A stretch of DNA of 64,000 nucleotides, from contig JBLGAC010000020.1 in NCBI GenBank assembly GCA_047610385.1, forward strand, positions 1 to 64,000. The letters run 5' to 3'. Source of the DNA: JBOCEF01 sp047610385 (GTDB lineage Bacteria > Pseudomonadota > Alphaproteobacteria > Rhodobacterales > Rhodobacteraceae). The notes beneath the pieces were generated by a model that worked only from the letters and a program-made list of their open reading frames with translations, was not told where the DNA came from and searched no databases. The translations under genes were made by a program, and so were the position numbers. Shown here piece by piece: positions 46,886 to 55,619 of the stretch; the stretch's first letter is position 1, and each line of letters starts with the position of its first letter.

Positions 46886-47815
46886 ATGGCGCCTGCCGCA
46901 AGCTCAAGCGCGCCGCGCTCTTTCCAGGAGATCATCCTGCGCCTGCAAGCCTATTGGGCTGACAAGGGCTGCGCAATTTTGCAACCTTATGACATGGAGG
47001 TCGGCGCCGGCACCTTCCATCCCGCCACCACGTTGCGGGCGCTGGGCGCGCGTCCTTGGGCGGCGGCCTATGTCCAGCCCTCACGCCGCCCCACGGACGG
47101 GCGCTATGGCGACAACCCCAACCGGTTGCAGCATTATTACCAGTTTCAGGCGATCATCAAGCCAAGCCCGCCAGACCTGCAGGATCTGTATCTTGGCAGC
47201 CTTCAGGCCATTGGCATCGACATGACCATGCACGACATCCGCTTTGTTGAGGATGACTGGGAAAGCCCGACCTTGGGCGCCTGGGGTCTGGGCTGGGAGG
47301 TCTGGTGCGACGGCATGGAGGTGTCCCAGTTCACCTATTTCCAGCAGGTCGGCGGCCATGATTGCCACCCGGTGTCGGGTGAGCTGACCTATGGGCTGGA
47401 GCGTCTGGCGATGTATGTGCTGGGCGTCGATCATGTGATGGACATGCCGTTCAACAGCCCCGACGCGCCGACCCCGATGACCTATGGCGACATCTTCCGG
47501 CAGACTGAGCGGGAATATTCGCGCTTTAACTTTGACATTGCCGACATCGACATCCTGCTGCGCCACTTTGAGGATGCCGAAAAAGAATGCCTTGCGATCC
47601 TGTCCCACCCGCCGACCGATCCCAAAACCGGGAGGGAGATCTTCATGGCACATCCCGCCTATGATCAGGCGATCAAGGCAAGCCACCTGTTCAACCTGCT
47701 GGACGCCCGAGGGGTGATTTCCGTGACTGAACGCCAAGCCTATATCGGCCGCGTGCGCACGCTGACCAAAGCCTGCGCTGATGCGTTCGTGACCACTGAT
47801 GCGGCGGGGGGCTGA
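46886..47815 (+). CDS. glyQ: Glycine--tRNA ligase alpha subunit
   Basis: A 309-residue class II synthetase subunit of the bacterial alpha2-beta2 GlyRS. It begins FQEIILRLQAYWADKGCAIL QPY-type sequence, and shows EVGAGTFHPATTLRALG, YVQPSRRPTDGRYGDNPNRLQHYYQFQ and the motif SGELTYGLERLAMYVLGV. It carries the catalytic site for glycyl-adenylate. The ATG at 46886 follows GGAGAG. The beta subunit follows after one small gene. Confidence 0.96.
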   Translation: MAPAASSSAPRSFQEIILRLQAYWADKGCAILQPYDMEVGAGTFHPATTLRALGARPWAAAYVQPSRRPTDGRYGDNPNRLQHYYQFQAIIKPSPPDLQDLYLGSLQAIGIDMTMHDIRFVEDDWESPTLGAWGLGWEVWCDGMEVSQFTYFQQVGGHDCHPVSGELTYGLERLAMYVLGVDHVMDMPFNSPDAPTPMTYGDIFRQTEREYSRFNFDIADIDILLRHFEDAEKECLAILSHPPTDPKTGREIFMAHPAYDQAIKASHLFNLLDARGVISVTERQAYIGRVRTLTKACADAFVTTDAAGG

Positions 47816-47819
47816 GCGG

Positions 47820-48359
47820 ATGTCCGGCAAGGTTCTCGTCCTCGCGCTGGTGATCTTTACCGTCATTTTTGGTGGGGCGCTGTGGTATTTTCAGACTCAG
47901 GCGTTTTACGCAGTGATCACCGATGTGGATGAAATCAGCGTGCAGGGCCAGACCCTGCCAGTGGTGAAATATCAGGGCATCGACGCCGACACGTCGCCCC
48001 TGAAGCTGCGTGCGTGTTTTCGCATCCGCGATGGCGTCGCGCCCGACGCGCTGGCGCATTTCCCGCGCGCGGACGGCGCCACGCCGCTGGTCGCGCCCGC
48101 TTGGTTCGACTGCTTCGACGCGCCCGCCTTGCAAAAGGGCATCGATGACGGCCCCCTGCGTCCCGTCGTGGCCGGACAGAATGAACCGTGGGGCTTTGAC
48201 CGCATCGTCGCGACCTGGCCCGATGGGACCGGCGTAATGTGGCGCCAGATGAACCGCTGCGGCCTTGCCCAGTTTGCGGGCGATCCGCTGCCTGAAGGCT
48301 GCCCGCCCCAGCCCGACGATGCGCCCGATGATAAGCCCGACGACAAGAAAGACCGCTGA
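47820..48359 (+). CDS. DUF6446 membrane-anchored protein
   Basis: A 179-residue protein with an N-terminal membrane anchor (VLVLALVIFTVIFGGALWYF) and a periplasmic domain: AVITDVDEISVQGQTLPVVKYQGIDADT, LRACFRIRDG, WFDCFDAPAL. It ends in an Asp/Lys/Pro-rich tail. Genes of this type sit between glyQ and glyS throughout Rhodobacterales. The function is unknown; there is no obvious link to translation, so co-expression may be historical. It starts 4 bases after glyQ and ends 1 base before glyS. Confidence 0.85.
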   Translation: MSGKVLVLALVIFTVIFGGALWYFQTQAFYAVITDVDEISVQGQTLPVVKYQGIDADTSPLKLRACFRIRDGVAPDALAHFPRADGATPLVAPAWFDCFDAPALQKGIDDGPLRPVVAGQNEPWGFDRIVATWPDGTGVMWRQMNRCGLAQFAGDPLPEGCPPQPDDAPDDKPDDKKDR

Positions 48360-48360
48360 T

Positions 48361-50493
48361 ATGGCCGACCTGCTGATCGAGCTTTTCTCTGAAGAGATCC
48401 CCGCCCGCATGCAGGCCCGCGCCGCGGCTGACCTGCGCCGCCTGATGACCGACAAACTGGTTGAGGCAGGCCTGACCTATGCCGATGCCAGCGCCCACGC
48501 GACGCCCCGGCGTCTGGCGCTGGCGATGCAGGGCCTGCCTGCGCACACCAAGCCAGTGCGCGAAGAACGCAAAGGCCCCCGCGCTGATGCGCCCGAAAAG
48601 GCCATCGAAGGCTTTCTGCGCGGCGCTGGTGTGACCCGTGATCAGCTGGAGGTTCGGCCCAGCAAAAAGGGCGACCTGCTGTTCGCGATCATCGAAAAGC
48701 CCGGCCGCCCGGCGGCTGAGATTATCGCTGAGGCGCTGGACGCCACCATCCGCAATTTCCCCTGGCCCAAATCCATGCGCTGGGGCACAGGAACCCTGCG
48801 CTGGGTGCGCCCGCTTCATTCCATCTTGTGTATCCTGACCGACGAGTCTGGCACCCAGATCGTGCCGCTGAATGTCGACGGGATCGCGGCCGGGACCGTC
48901 ACCCACGGCCACCGCTTCATGGGCAAGCGCGACATCGCGGTGTCGGGCTTTGATGACTATGCCGAGAAATTGCAGGACGCCCATGTGATCCTGCGGGCTG
49001 AGGACCGCGCTGAGCTGATCAGCCACGACGCTGCCCAGATCGCCTTTGCGCGCAACATGACCGTGGTGCCGGATGCGGGCCTGCTGGCTGAGGTGTCGGG
49101 GCTGGTCGAATGGCCAGTGGTGCTGATGGGCGAGATCGACGCAGCGTTCCTCGGCCTGCCTGCTGAGGTGCTGCAAACCTCGATGAAGGAGCATCAGAAG
49201 TTCTTCTCGGTCCTCAACCCCGAGACGGACCGGATCGAGGCGTTCATCACCGTCGCCAACATTGAGACCGCGGACCACGGCGCCACCATCCTTGCGGGCA
49301 ATCAAAAGGTGCTGTCCGCGCGGCTGTCCGACGCCAAATTCTTCTGGGAGAATGACCTGCGCACGCCGATGGTCGACATGGCCGCCAAGCTGTCAAACGT
49401 GACGTTCCACGCCAAACTCGGCTCTCAGTCCCAGCGGATTGAGCGGATCGCAGCCCTAGCGCGCGAAATCGCCCCGATGGTTGGCGCCGATGCCGACCTG
49501 GCCGAGCGCGCGGCGCGGATCGCCAAGGCGGATCTGTCGTCGCAAATGGTCTATGAATTCCCTGAATTGCAGGGCGTGATGGGCCGCTATTACGCGCTGG
49601 CGGCGGGCGAAGATGAAGCGGTGGCCGCCGCCTGCGCTGAGCATTACGCGCCTTTGGGCCCGTCAGACGCCGTGCCGACCGCGCCGGTGTCGATGGCCGT
49701 GTCGCTGGCCGAAAAGATCGATATTTTGGCGGGCTTCTGGGCGATCGACGAAAAGCCCACCGGGTCGAAAGATCCGTATGCGTTGCGGCGCGCGGCTTTG
49801 GGCGTGTTGAGGGTGGTGCTGGAAAATGGGCTGCGGCTGAAACTGAGCGCTTTGATGTATGGCAGTCTTCGCGAGAACAAAAATTTGGCCCGTGACTTTG
49901 GGCCTGAACCTTGGTTGTTGGCTGAAAAGGAACGGAAGGTATGGAATGAGGGAGCACCGAACTTGCGCTCCAACCTCCTCTCCTTCTTCGCCGACCGCCT
50001 TAAAACCCACCTCAAATCCGAAAACATCCGCCATGACGTGATCGAGGCCTGCTTCGCGCTGGGCAATCAAGACGATTTTACTTTGCTGGTCGCGCGGGTC
50101 AACGCGTTGCAGGCCTTCGTGGCCACCGAAGACGGCGCGAACTTGCTGCAAGGCTATCGCCGCGCGGTGAACATTCTGGCGGCTGAGGAGAAGAAGGACG
50201 GGGTGGAATACTCCCTCGATCCCGAACCAAAGCTGGCCGAGGCCGGGGCGGAGCGGGCGCTGTTCAAAGCGCTCGACGGCGCCGAGGCCGAGATTGACAG
50301 GTCGCTGTCCGGCGAGGACTTCGCCGCCGCCATGGCCGCCATGGCCGGGCTGCGCGCGCCGATCGACGCGTTTTTCACTGATGTGGTGGTGAATGCGGAG
50401 GTGTCGATGGTTCGGCGCAACCGGCTGTGCCTGCTCAACCGCATCCGCGTGTTGCTGCACCGGGTGGCGATCTTCTCCGCGCTCGAAGGCTGA
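48361..50493 (+). CDS. glyS: Glycine--tRNA ligase beta subunit
   Basis: A 710-residue subunit that binds tRNA-Gly. It starts ADLLIELFSEEIPARMQARA and shows the B-type conserved runs FPWPKSMRWGTGTLRWVRPL, EHQKFFSVLNPET, DAKFFWENDLRTPM and DKIDILAGFWAI-like sequence; the C-terminus is a DALR-type anticodon domain ending LCLLNRIRVLLHRVAIFSAL. The length is normal. Its Ala-Glu pairs prefer the codon order GCT GAG (8 of 15 by hand count), a habit seen across the window. Starts at 48361, right after the DUF6446 stop. Confidence 0.96.
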   Translation: MADLLIELFSEEIPARMQARAAADLRRLMTDKLVEAGLTYADASAHATPRRLALAMQGLPAHTKPVREERKGPRADAPEKAIEGFLRGAGVTRDQLEVRPSKKGDLLFAIIEKPGRPAAEIIAEALDATIRNFPWPKSMRWGTGTLRWVRPLHSILCILTDESGTQIVPLNVDGIAAGTVTHGHRFMGKRDIAVSGFDDYAEKLQDAHVILRAEDRAELISHDAAQIAFARNMTVVPDAGLLAEVSGLVEWPVVLMGEIDAAFLGLPAEVLQTSMKEHQKFFSVLNPETDRIEAFITVANIETADHGATILAGNQKVLSARLSDAKFFWENDLRTPMVDMAAKLSNVTFHAKLGSQSQRIERIAALAREIAPMVGADADLAERAARIAKADLSSQMVYEFPELQGVMGRYYALAAGEDEAVAAACAEHYAPLGPSDAVPTAPVSMAVSLAEKIDILAGFWAIDEKPTGSKDPYALRRAALGVLRVVLENGLRLKLSALMYGSLRENKNLARDFGPEPWLLAEKERKVWNEGAPNLRSNLLSFFADRLKTHLKSENIRHDVIEACFALGNQDDFTLLVARVNALQAFVATEDGANLLQGYRRAVNILAAEEKKDGVEYSLDPEPKLAEAGAERALFKALDGAEAEIDRSLSGEDFAAAMAAMAGLRAPIDAFFTDVVVNAEVSMVRRNRLCLLNRIRVLLHRVAIFSALEG

Positions 50494-50640
50494 TCTCAGC
50501 GGCGCTGCGGGCGCGCGGGGCCTTGCGCCCCGCGCGCCCGCCGCCCCAGTCGGGGCGGGGGCGTGCCCTTGGCGCAAGTCTGGCCTTTGCCGCGGCGACG
50601 CGTGCATGGTTAAGGTCAAAGCAACGCTTTCGCAGCAAAC

Positions 50641-53439
50641 ATGCCGCCCCTAGACTACGCTTCGACGCAGCACAGGATCACCAGCAGGCAGGACATCGCT
50701 TTGGCGCCCTATCTCCCCATCTCGGCGAATGCGCTTGCGCTTGGTCTCGACCCGTTTTTGCGCGACCTGAGCGTGCCTGGCCCGGTCGACCGCATGTGCT
50801 TTGGCGAAAAGGCGGCGTCGCTGGCGTCGCTGTCGGCCATGGGTGCGCCGGTTCTGCCAGCGCTGGCCATCGATCAAGATGCCGTGGCGCGCATTCCGTC
50901 GGGCGGTGTTGGCGATGTGATCGCAGCGCTTGCCGCCGCGGTGCCGCGCCTAGCCTCGGGCGCGCTGATCGCCATGCGTGCCAGCGCGGTGAGCGCTGCC
51001 TGGGGCGGGCCGCCCACGCTTTTGAACATCGGCGTCACGCAAACCCGGCTGCCGGCAATCGCCGACCGCATCGGCGCGCGCGCGGCGCAGGATCTTTACC
51101 GCCGGGTGATCCAATCCTTTGCCGTTGGCGCCATGGACGCGGACCCCGATGCGTTTGACGGGTTGCTGCACGACGCGCTCAAGGATCACGGCGCGGCCAC
51201 GGAAGATGCCCTTGATCTTGCCGCGCTGAAAACCCTGACCGCCGATTTTCTTGAGATGGTCGAAGATGACACCGGCGAGGCGTTCCCCCAAGACCCCGGT
51301 GCCCAATTGGCGCTGGGCTTGGAGGCAATGGCCCGCGCGTGGTCATCGCGGTCGGCGCGAATTTTGCGCGCGGCGCGGGGCGGGCCGGAGGTTGGCGGCC
51401 TCGCGATCATCATCCAGGACATGGCGCTGGGTCTGGGGCCTGAGGGCGCGCTGTCGGGTGCCGGGCGCGCGGCCTTTCGCAGCCCGCGGGGCGGAGACCC
51501 ATATCTGTCGGGCCGCTGGCTGCCCCAAGCGCAGGGCGACGATGCGCTGGCTGGTCTGCGCCCCCCGCGCATGGTCGGCGCCGAAGAACGCGCCGCTGAG
51601 GGCCAGCCCGAACCGTCGCTTGAGGATCTGTCGCCCAAGCTGGCCGCTGAACTGCGCGACATCGGTGCCCGCGTGGAATTCGCCCGCGGCGAGGCGTGTG
51701 AGCTGGAATTCACCATTGAGCGTGACCGCATTTACATCCTGACCGCCCAGCCCATGCGCCGCAGCGCCCGCGCCGCGGTGCGCATTGCGGTGGATCTGGC
51801 CAAATCGGGTGCCATCACCCATGCCGACGCGCTGCTCAGGGTCGAACCGCGGGTGCTGACCGAATTGCTGCACCCGACGCTGGACCCGTCCGCGCCGCGC
51901 ATTCTGTTGGCTCGCGGGCTGGCCGCCAGCCCCGGCGCCGCGTCAGGCCCGATCGTGTTTTCGGCTGAGGCGGCGGCAGCGTCGGCCGCCCGCGGCGCGC
52001 CTGCAATTTTGGTACGCGTTGAAACCAGCCCCGAAGACATCCGCGGCATGCACGCCGCTGCGGGGGTTCTGACCGTGCGCGGCGGCATGACCAGCCACGC
52101 CGCCGTGGTGGCCCGCGGCCTTGGCACCCCCGGCGTTGTCGGCGCGTCAGAGCTGATACTGGACATGGAAGGGCGGACCCTGACTGCGCCGAACGGCAAG
52201 ACCTTTGCTGAGGGCGATTACATCACCCTCGACGGCGGTGCGGGCGAGGTGCTGGAGGGCGAGGTCGGCACCATTCAGCCCGAAGCGTCGGGCGCGCTGG
52301 CCGAACTGATGACCTGGGCCGACGCGCATCGCCGTATGAAAGTGCGCGCGAACGCGGACACTGCGCTGGACGCGCGCATGGCGCTGACCTTCATGGCCGA
52401 CGGCATCGGGCTGTGCCGGACTGAGCATATGTTTTTTGAAGACGGCCGCATCACCCCCATGCGCCGCATGATCCTTGCAAGCAACGAAACCGACCGGCGC
52501 GCCGCGCTGAAAGACCTGCTGCCGATGCAGCGCAGCGACTTCATGGAGATTTTCCGCGTCATGGCCGGGCGCCCGGTCACGATCCGGCTGTTGGACCCGC
52601 CGCTGCATGAATTCCTGCCCCACGGCAAGGCGGAAAAGCAGGAGGTTGCGTCGCTGACCGGCCTGACCTTGCTGCAGGTCGAACGGCGCATCGCCGACAT
52701 GGCCGAATTCAACCCGATGCTCGGGATGCGCGGCTGCCGTCTTGGCGTCACCATGCCCGAAATCTACGAAATGCAGGCCCGCGCGATCTTCGAAGCGCTG
52801 GCCCAAAGCTGGGACAATGGCCCGCTGGTGCGCCCCGAGGTGATGATCCCGCTGGTGTCGGCGCGCAAAGAGGCCGCCGTGATCCGAGAGGTGATCGACC
52901 GCGTCGCGGCTGAGGTCGCGGCGGAAACCGGCCTCGACCTTGTCTACCGTGTTGGCGTGATGGTTGAGACACCGCGCGCCGCATTGCGCGCAGGCGACGT
53001 GGCGCAGGATGTGGATTTCCTGTCCTTCGGCACCAATGATCTGACGCAGATGACCTATGGCCTGTCGCGCGACGATGCCGGGCGCTTCATGCGCGATTAC
53101 GTCAACAAGGGCGTGTTTGCTGAGGACCCGTTCCATTCCCTCGATCTGGAAGGCGTCGGCGAATTGCTGCTGATCGCGACTGAGCGCGCCCGCACCGCCG
53201 TGCCGGGCATGTCGCTGGGGCTGTGCGGGGAACATGGCGGAGATCCCGCCTCAATCCGGTTTTGTGAGCTCGCGGGCTTTGACTATGTATCCTGTTCCCC
53301 GTTCCGCGTGCCGATCGCGCGTCTGGCGGCAGCGCAGGCGTCGATACTGGCGGCGCGCAGCACGGCGGCTGGCACGGCTGCGCCGGGGATTGGCGCTGAC
53401 CCGCTGCCCCGCGATCCGTCACTGGCACAGGTGATCTGA
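50641..53439 (+). CDS. PPDK-like PEP-binding protein with degenerate ATP-grasp half
   Basis: A protein of up to 932 residues with the pyruvate phosphate dikinase architecture. The phosphohistidine domain is GGMTSHAAVVARGLGTPGVV (H486). The PEP/pyruvate barrel is intact: IGLCRTEHMFFEDGRI, RPVTIRLLDPPLHEFLPH, SFGTNDLTQMTYGLSRDD and GLCGEHGGDP (Cys862). In the N-terminal half the nucleotide site is eroded: the usual RSGAxxSMPGMMDT reads RASAVSAAWGGPPT, SGTGVAFTRNP reads SGAGRAAFRSP, and the ATP-binding LQTRNGKR reads LTAQPMRR. ATP-dependent PPDK activity is therefore doubtful. The start is uncertain: ATG 50641 has no good ribosome site, while TTG 50701 follows AGGA. Confidence 0.82.
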   Translation: MPPLDYASTQHRITSRQDIALAPYLPISANALALGLDPFLRDLSVPGPVDRMCFGEKAASLASLSAMGAPVLPALAIDQDAVARIPSGGVGDVIAALAAAVPRLASGALIAMRASAVSAAWGGPPTLLNIGVTQTRLPAIADRIGARAAQDLYRRVIQSFAVGAMDADPDAFDGLLHDALKDHGAATEDALDLAALKTLTADFLEMVEDDTGEAFPQDPGAQLALGLEAMARAWSSRSARILRAARGGPEVGGLAIIIQDMALGLGPEGALSGAGRAAFRSPRGGDPYLSGRWLPQAQGDDALAGLRPPRMVGAEERAAEGQPEPSLEDLSPKLAAELRDIGARVEFARGEACELEFTIERDRIYILTAQPMRRSARAAVRIAVDLAKSGAITHADALLRVEPRVLTELLHPTLDPSAPRILLARGLAASPGAASGPIVFSAEAAAASAARGAPAILVRVETSPEDIRGMHAAAGVLTVRGGMTSHAAVVARGLGTPGVVGASELILDMEGRTLTAPNGKTFAEGDYITLDGGAGEVLEGEVGTIQPEASGALAELMTWADAHRRMKVRANADTALDARMALTFMADGIGLCRTEHMFFEDGRITPMRRMILASNETDRRAALKDLLPMQRSDFMEIFRVMAGRPVTIRLLDPPLHEFLPHGKAEKQEVASLTGLTLLQVERRIADMAEFNPMLGMRGCRLGVTMPEIYEMQARAIFEALAQSWDNGPLVRPEVMIPLVSARKEAAVIREVIDRVAAEVAAETGLDLVYRVGVMVETPRAALRAGDVAQDVDFLSFGTNDLTQMTYGLSRDDAGRFMRDYVNKGVFAEDPFHSLDLEGVGELLLIATERARTAVPGMSLGLCGEHGGDPASIRFCELAGFDYVSCSPFRVPIARLAAAQASILAARSTAAGTAAPGIGADPLPRDPSLAQVI

Positions 53440-54431
53440 TGGCCGCGCAGGCGCAGGACCTGTCCACCCCCGGCATGGATGGTGCCGCGCTGCTGGGCGA
53501 TTTGCGTGCGGGGGGCAAACGCGCGCTGGCCCGGTTCCTCGCACGGTGCGAAAGCGCGTTTGATGCCGCGGACGTGATCGCCATGCTTGATGCCGCGCAG
53601 GCGTTCGGCAAGGGCCACGCGGTGGGGCTGACCGGCCCGCCCGGGGTCGGCAAATCCACGCTGACCGACGCGCTGATCCGCGCGTGGCGCAAACGCGGAC
53701 TGACCGTGGGCGTGGTGGCGGTGGACCCGTCCTCGCGTGCCTCAGGTGGCGCGCTGCTGGGGGACCGCACGCGGCTGACCACAGACCCTGAGGACATGGG
53801 CGTCTTCGTGCGTTCTATGGCGGCGCGGGACCGTCTGGGCGGGCTGGCGGCGCTGACCTGGCCTGCGGTGGTGGCGATGCGCGCGGTGTTCGACCGGGTG
53901 TTGATTGAAACCGTCGGCGTGGGCCAAAGCGAGACCGAGATCGCCGATATGGCCGACACGGTGGTTGTGTGCGTGCAGCCGGGGTCTGGCGATGCGCTGC
54001 AGTTTATGAAATCGGGGATCATGGAGATCCCGCATTTCGTGCTGGTGACCAAGGCCGACATGGCCGCCCCGGCCCGCCGCGCGCTGAGCGATCTGAAAGG
54101 CGCGTTGTCGCTGGCACCGCCGCGGCCCGATGGTTGGACACCGCGCGCGCTGTCATGCTCAGCATCCGAAAACTGGGGGGTTGATGAAGCCGTTGACGCC
54201 ATTGAGGCGCGGATTGCCAATGTTTCCAACGATGTTGCGGCAGAGCGTGCCCGCCGCGGCGCCCAGGCGCGGGCCTGGGCCTCAGCGGCGCTGAGGGAGC
54301 GTTTCGGGCGGCGCGGCCTCGCGACCGTGGAGCGCATGGACCGCTGGTCGCGTATCGAACAGAATCCCTTTCGCGAATCATACGAAGTGTCGGCTAAGCT
54401 TGCCGCAGCGTTACAAACAATCGAGGTGTGA
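53439..54431 (+). CDS. meaB: MeaB/ArgK-type GTPase (methylmalonyl-CoA mutase chaperone)
   Basis: A 330-residue G3E-family GTPase. Walker A is GLTGPPGVGKSTLTDAL (66-74 core), then VAVDPSSRASGGALLGDRTRL, VLIETVGVGQSETEIADMADTV, GSGDALQFMKSGIMEI and TKAD. MeaB guards and reloads the B12-dependent methylmalonyl-CoA mutase. The mutase itself is not in the window. The start overlaps the stop of the PEP-binding gene by one base (TGATG), so the two are co-transcribed. Confidence 0.94.
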   Translation: MAAQAQDLSTPGMDGAALLGDLRAGGKRALARFLARCESAFDAADVIAMLDAAQAFGKGHAVGLTGPPGVGKSTLTDALIRAWRKRGLTVGVVAVDPSSRASGGALLGDRTRLTTDPEDMGVFVRSMAARDRLGGLAALTWPAVVAMRAVFDRVLIETVGVGQSETEIADMADTVVVCVQPGSGDALQFMKSGIMEIPHFVLVTKADMAAPARRALSDLKGALSLAPPRPDGWTPRALSCSASENWGVDEAVDAIEARIANVSNDVAAERARRGAQARAWASAALRERFGRRGLATVERMDRWSRIEQNPFRESYEVSAKLAAALQTIEV

Positions 54432-54585
54432 CCCAAGCGTTAAGATCTAACAGGGTTTACGGAGCAGATTTTCCACACTTCTCAGTCAAAATCGGCCTAT
54501 CCCGAGCTTCGGGTTCGGTCGGGGCCAGTGCTACGGCCCTCGGTCGGCGATGTCATCGCCGTGATGAAAAAAGTGTGGGTGGCTC

Positions 54586-55362
54586 GTGAGATGTGAGAAT
54601 ACGAATTTTTTACGCAGGCTGATCGTGGCGATCGGCATGCTGGCGGCGGTGGCCGCGCAGGGTGGACAGGCCTCGGCCGATGTCCGCATTCTGGTGAAAT
54701 CCACGCTGGCGGGAGAGCGTGAAGCCCTCGCCAGCGTGTTGAAGCGTCGCGGCGCAGTCGACACCGCCGCTGTGTCCGGCCGCGCGATGCCCAGATCGGG
54801 CATGGATCAGCAGCTTGATCATCTGGACGCGATGGATGTGGAAACCCGGGGCCTGATGGCCGCGCTGGGCGGTGGCCGTCCGGTTGCGCGCGCGATGCCC
54901 GGCGACGCGCTGCCGTCGGACTGGTTCGATTTCACGGACGTGACCGCCGCGGGTGGGCCCCAGTGGCGCTGCCTGACCGAAGCGCTTTACTTTGAGGCTC
55001 GGGGCGAAAGCCTCGCGGGGCAGGTGGCGGTGGCTGAGGTGATCCTCAACCGCGTCGACAGCCGCCGTTATCCAGACTCGGTCTGTAAAGTGGTCAGTCA
55101 GGGGTCGCAGAACCTGAACGCCTGCCAATTCTCATTCAAATGTGACGGCAAGCGCGAAGACATGTCCAACCTCGACGCGTTTGAACGCGCGGGCCAGATC
55201 GCCCGCCTGATGTTGGATGGCCGTGACCGCAGCCTGACGCTGAACGCGACGCATTATCACGCCGACAGTGTGACCCCCCACTGGGCGCGGCGGCTGGTGC
55301 CGACGGCAAAGATCGGCGCGCATGTGTTCTATCGGCTGCCCAAACAGGTCGCGCAACGCTGA
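54586..55362 (+). CDS. Cell wall hydrolase, SleB/Hydrolase_2 family
   Basis: A 258-residue protein: signal-peptide-like N-terminus (LIVAIGMLAAVAAQGGQASA), a linker, then the SleB-type domain from about 125. The catalytic-type glutamate lies in WRCLTEALYFEARGES (E132), followed by VAEVILNRVDSRRYPDSVC, ACQFSFKCDG and NATHYHADSVTPHWAR. Relatives cleave peptidoglycan in the cell wall; here it would act in the periplasm. The start is uncertain: GTG at 54586 is the longest, and GTG at 54625 would begin nearer the hydrophobic stretch with AGG upstream. Confidence 0.88.
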   Translation: MRCENTNFLRRLIVAIGMLAAVAAQGGQASADVRILVKSTLAGEREALASVLKRRGAVDTAAVSGRAMPRSGMDQQLDHLDAMDVETRGLMAALGGGRPVARAMPGDALPSDWFDFTDVTAAGGPQWRCLTEALYFEARGESLAGQVAVAEVILNRVDSRRYPDSVCKVVSQGSQNLNACQFSFKCDGKREDMSNLDAFERAGQIARLMLDGRDRSLTLNATHYHADSVTPHWARRLVPTAKIGAHVFYRLPKQVAQR

Positions 55363-55387
55363 CGCGGGCCAGCTTGCCAAACGTTTT

Positions 55388-55411
55388 ACGGCCGCCCGAG
55401 GGCGGCCGTTT
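55388..55411 (+). terminator. Hairpin terminator after the SleB-type gene
   Basis: ACGGCCGCC (55388-55396), loop CGAG, GGCGGCCGT (55401-55409), then only a short T-run (TTT from 55409). It is preceded by TTTT, so it can also serve the leftward direction weakly. Confidence 0.7.
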
Positions 55412-55438
55412 GCATCTCTGAGGTGCCGCACGCCATGC

Positions 55439-55475
55439 GGGGGAGGGCCTTGAGCGCCCTCCCCCTGCACCCCCC
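55439..55475. repeat. GC-rich dispersed intergenic hairpin (copy 2)
   Basis: GGGGGAGGGC (55439-55448) pairs with GCCCTCCCCC (55456-55465), then CTGCACCCCCC. The CCCCCTGCACCCCC tail is shared with the element at 39593-39630. Confidence 0.75.
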
Positions 55476-55619
55476 TCCTCGCCGAGGTTGACCAGGGGCG
55501 GCGTCAGCCTCGCCGCGGGCGCTTGGGGACGCGCAGGACGGTTGCGGCGGCGCGATGAGGCTCGATGCCCCGGAGCGGCGCAGCCTTGGCCAACAGGCGT
55601 GTGGCCAACAGGCGTGTGG

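Noticed and set aside
55363..55619. nadC downstream of nadB
   Set aside because: Only a terminator-like hairpin and a GC-rich spacer element are present; there is no room for nadC.
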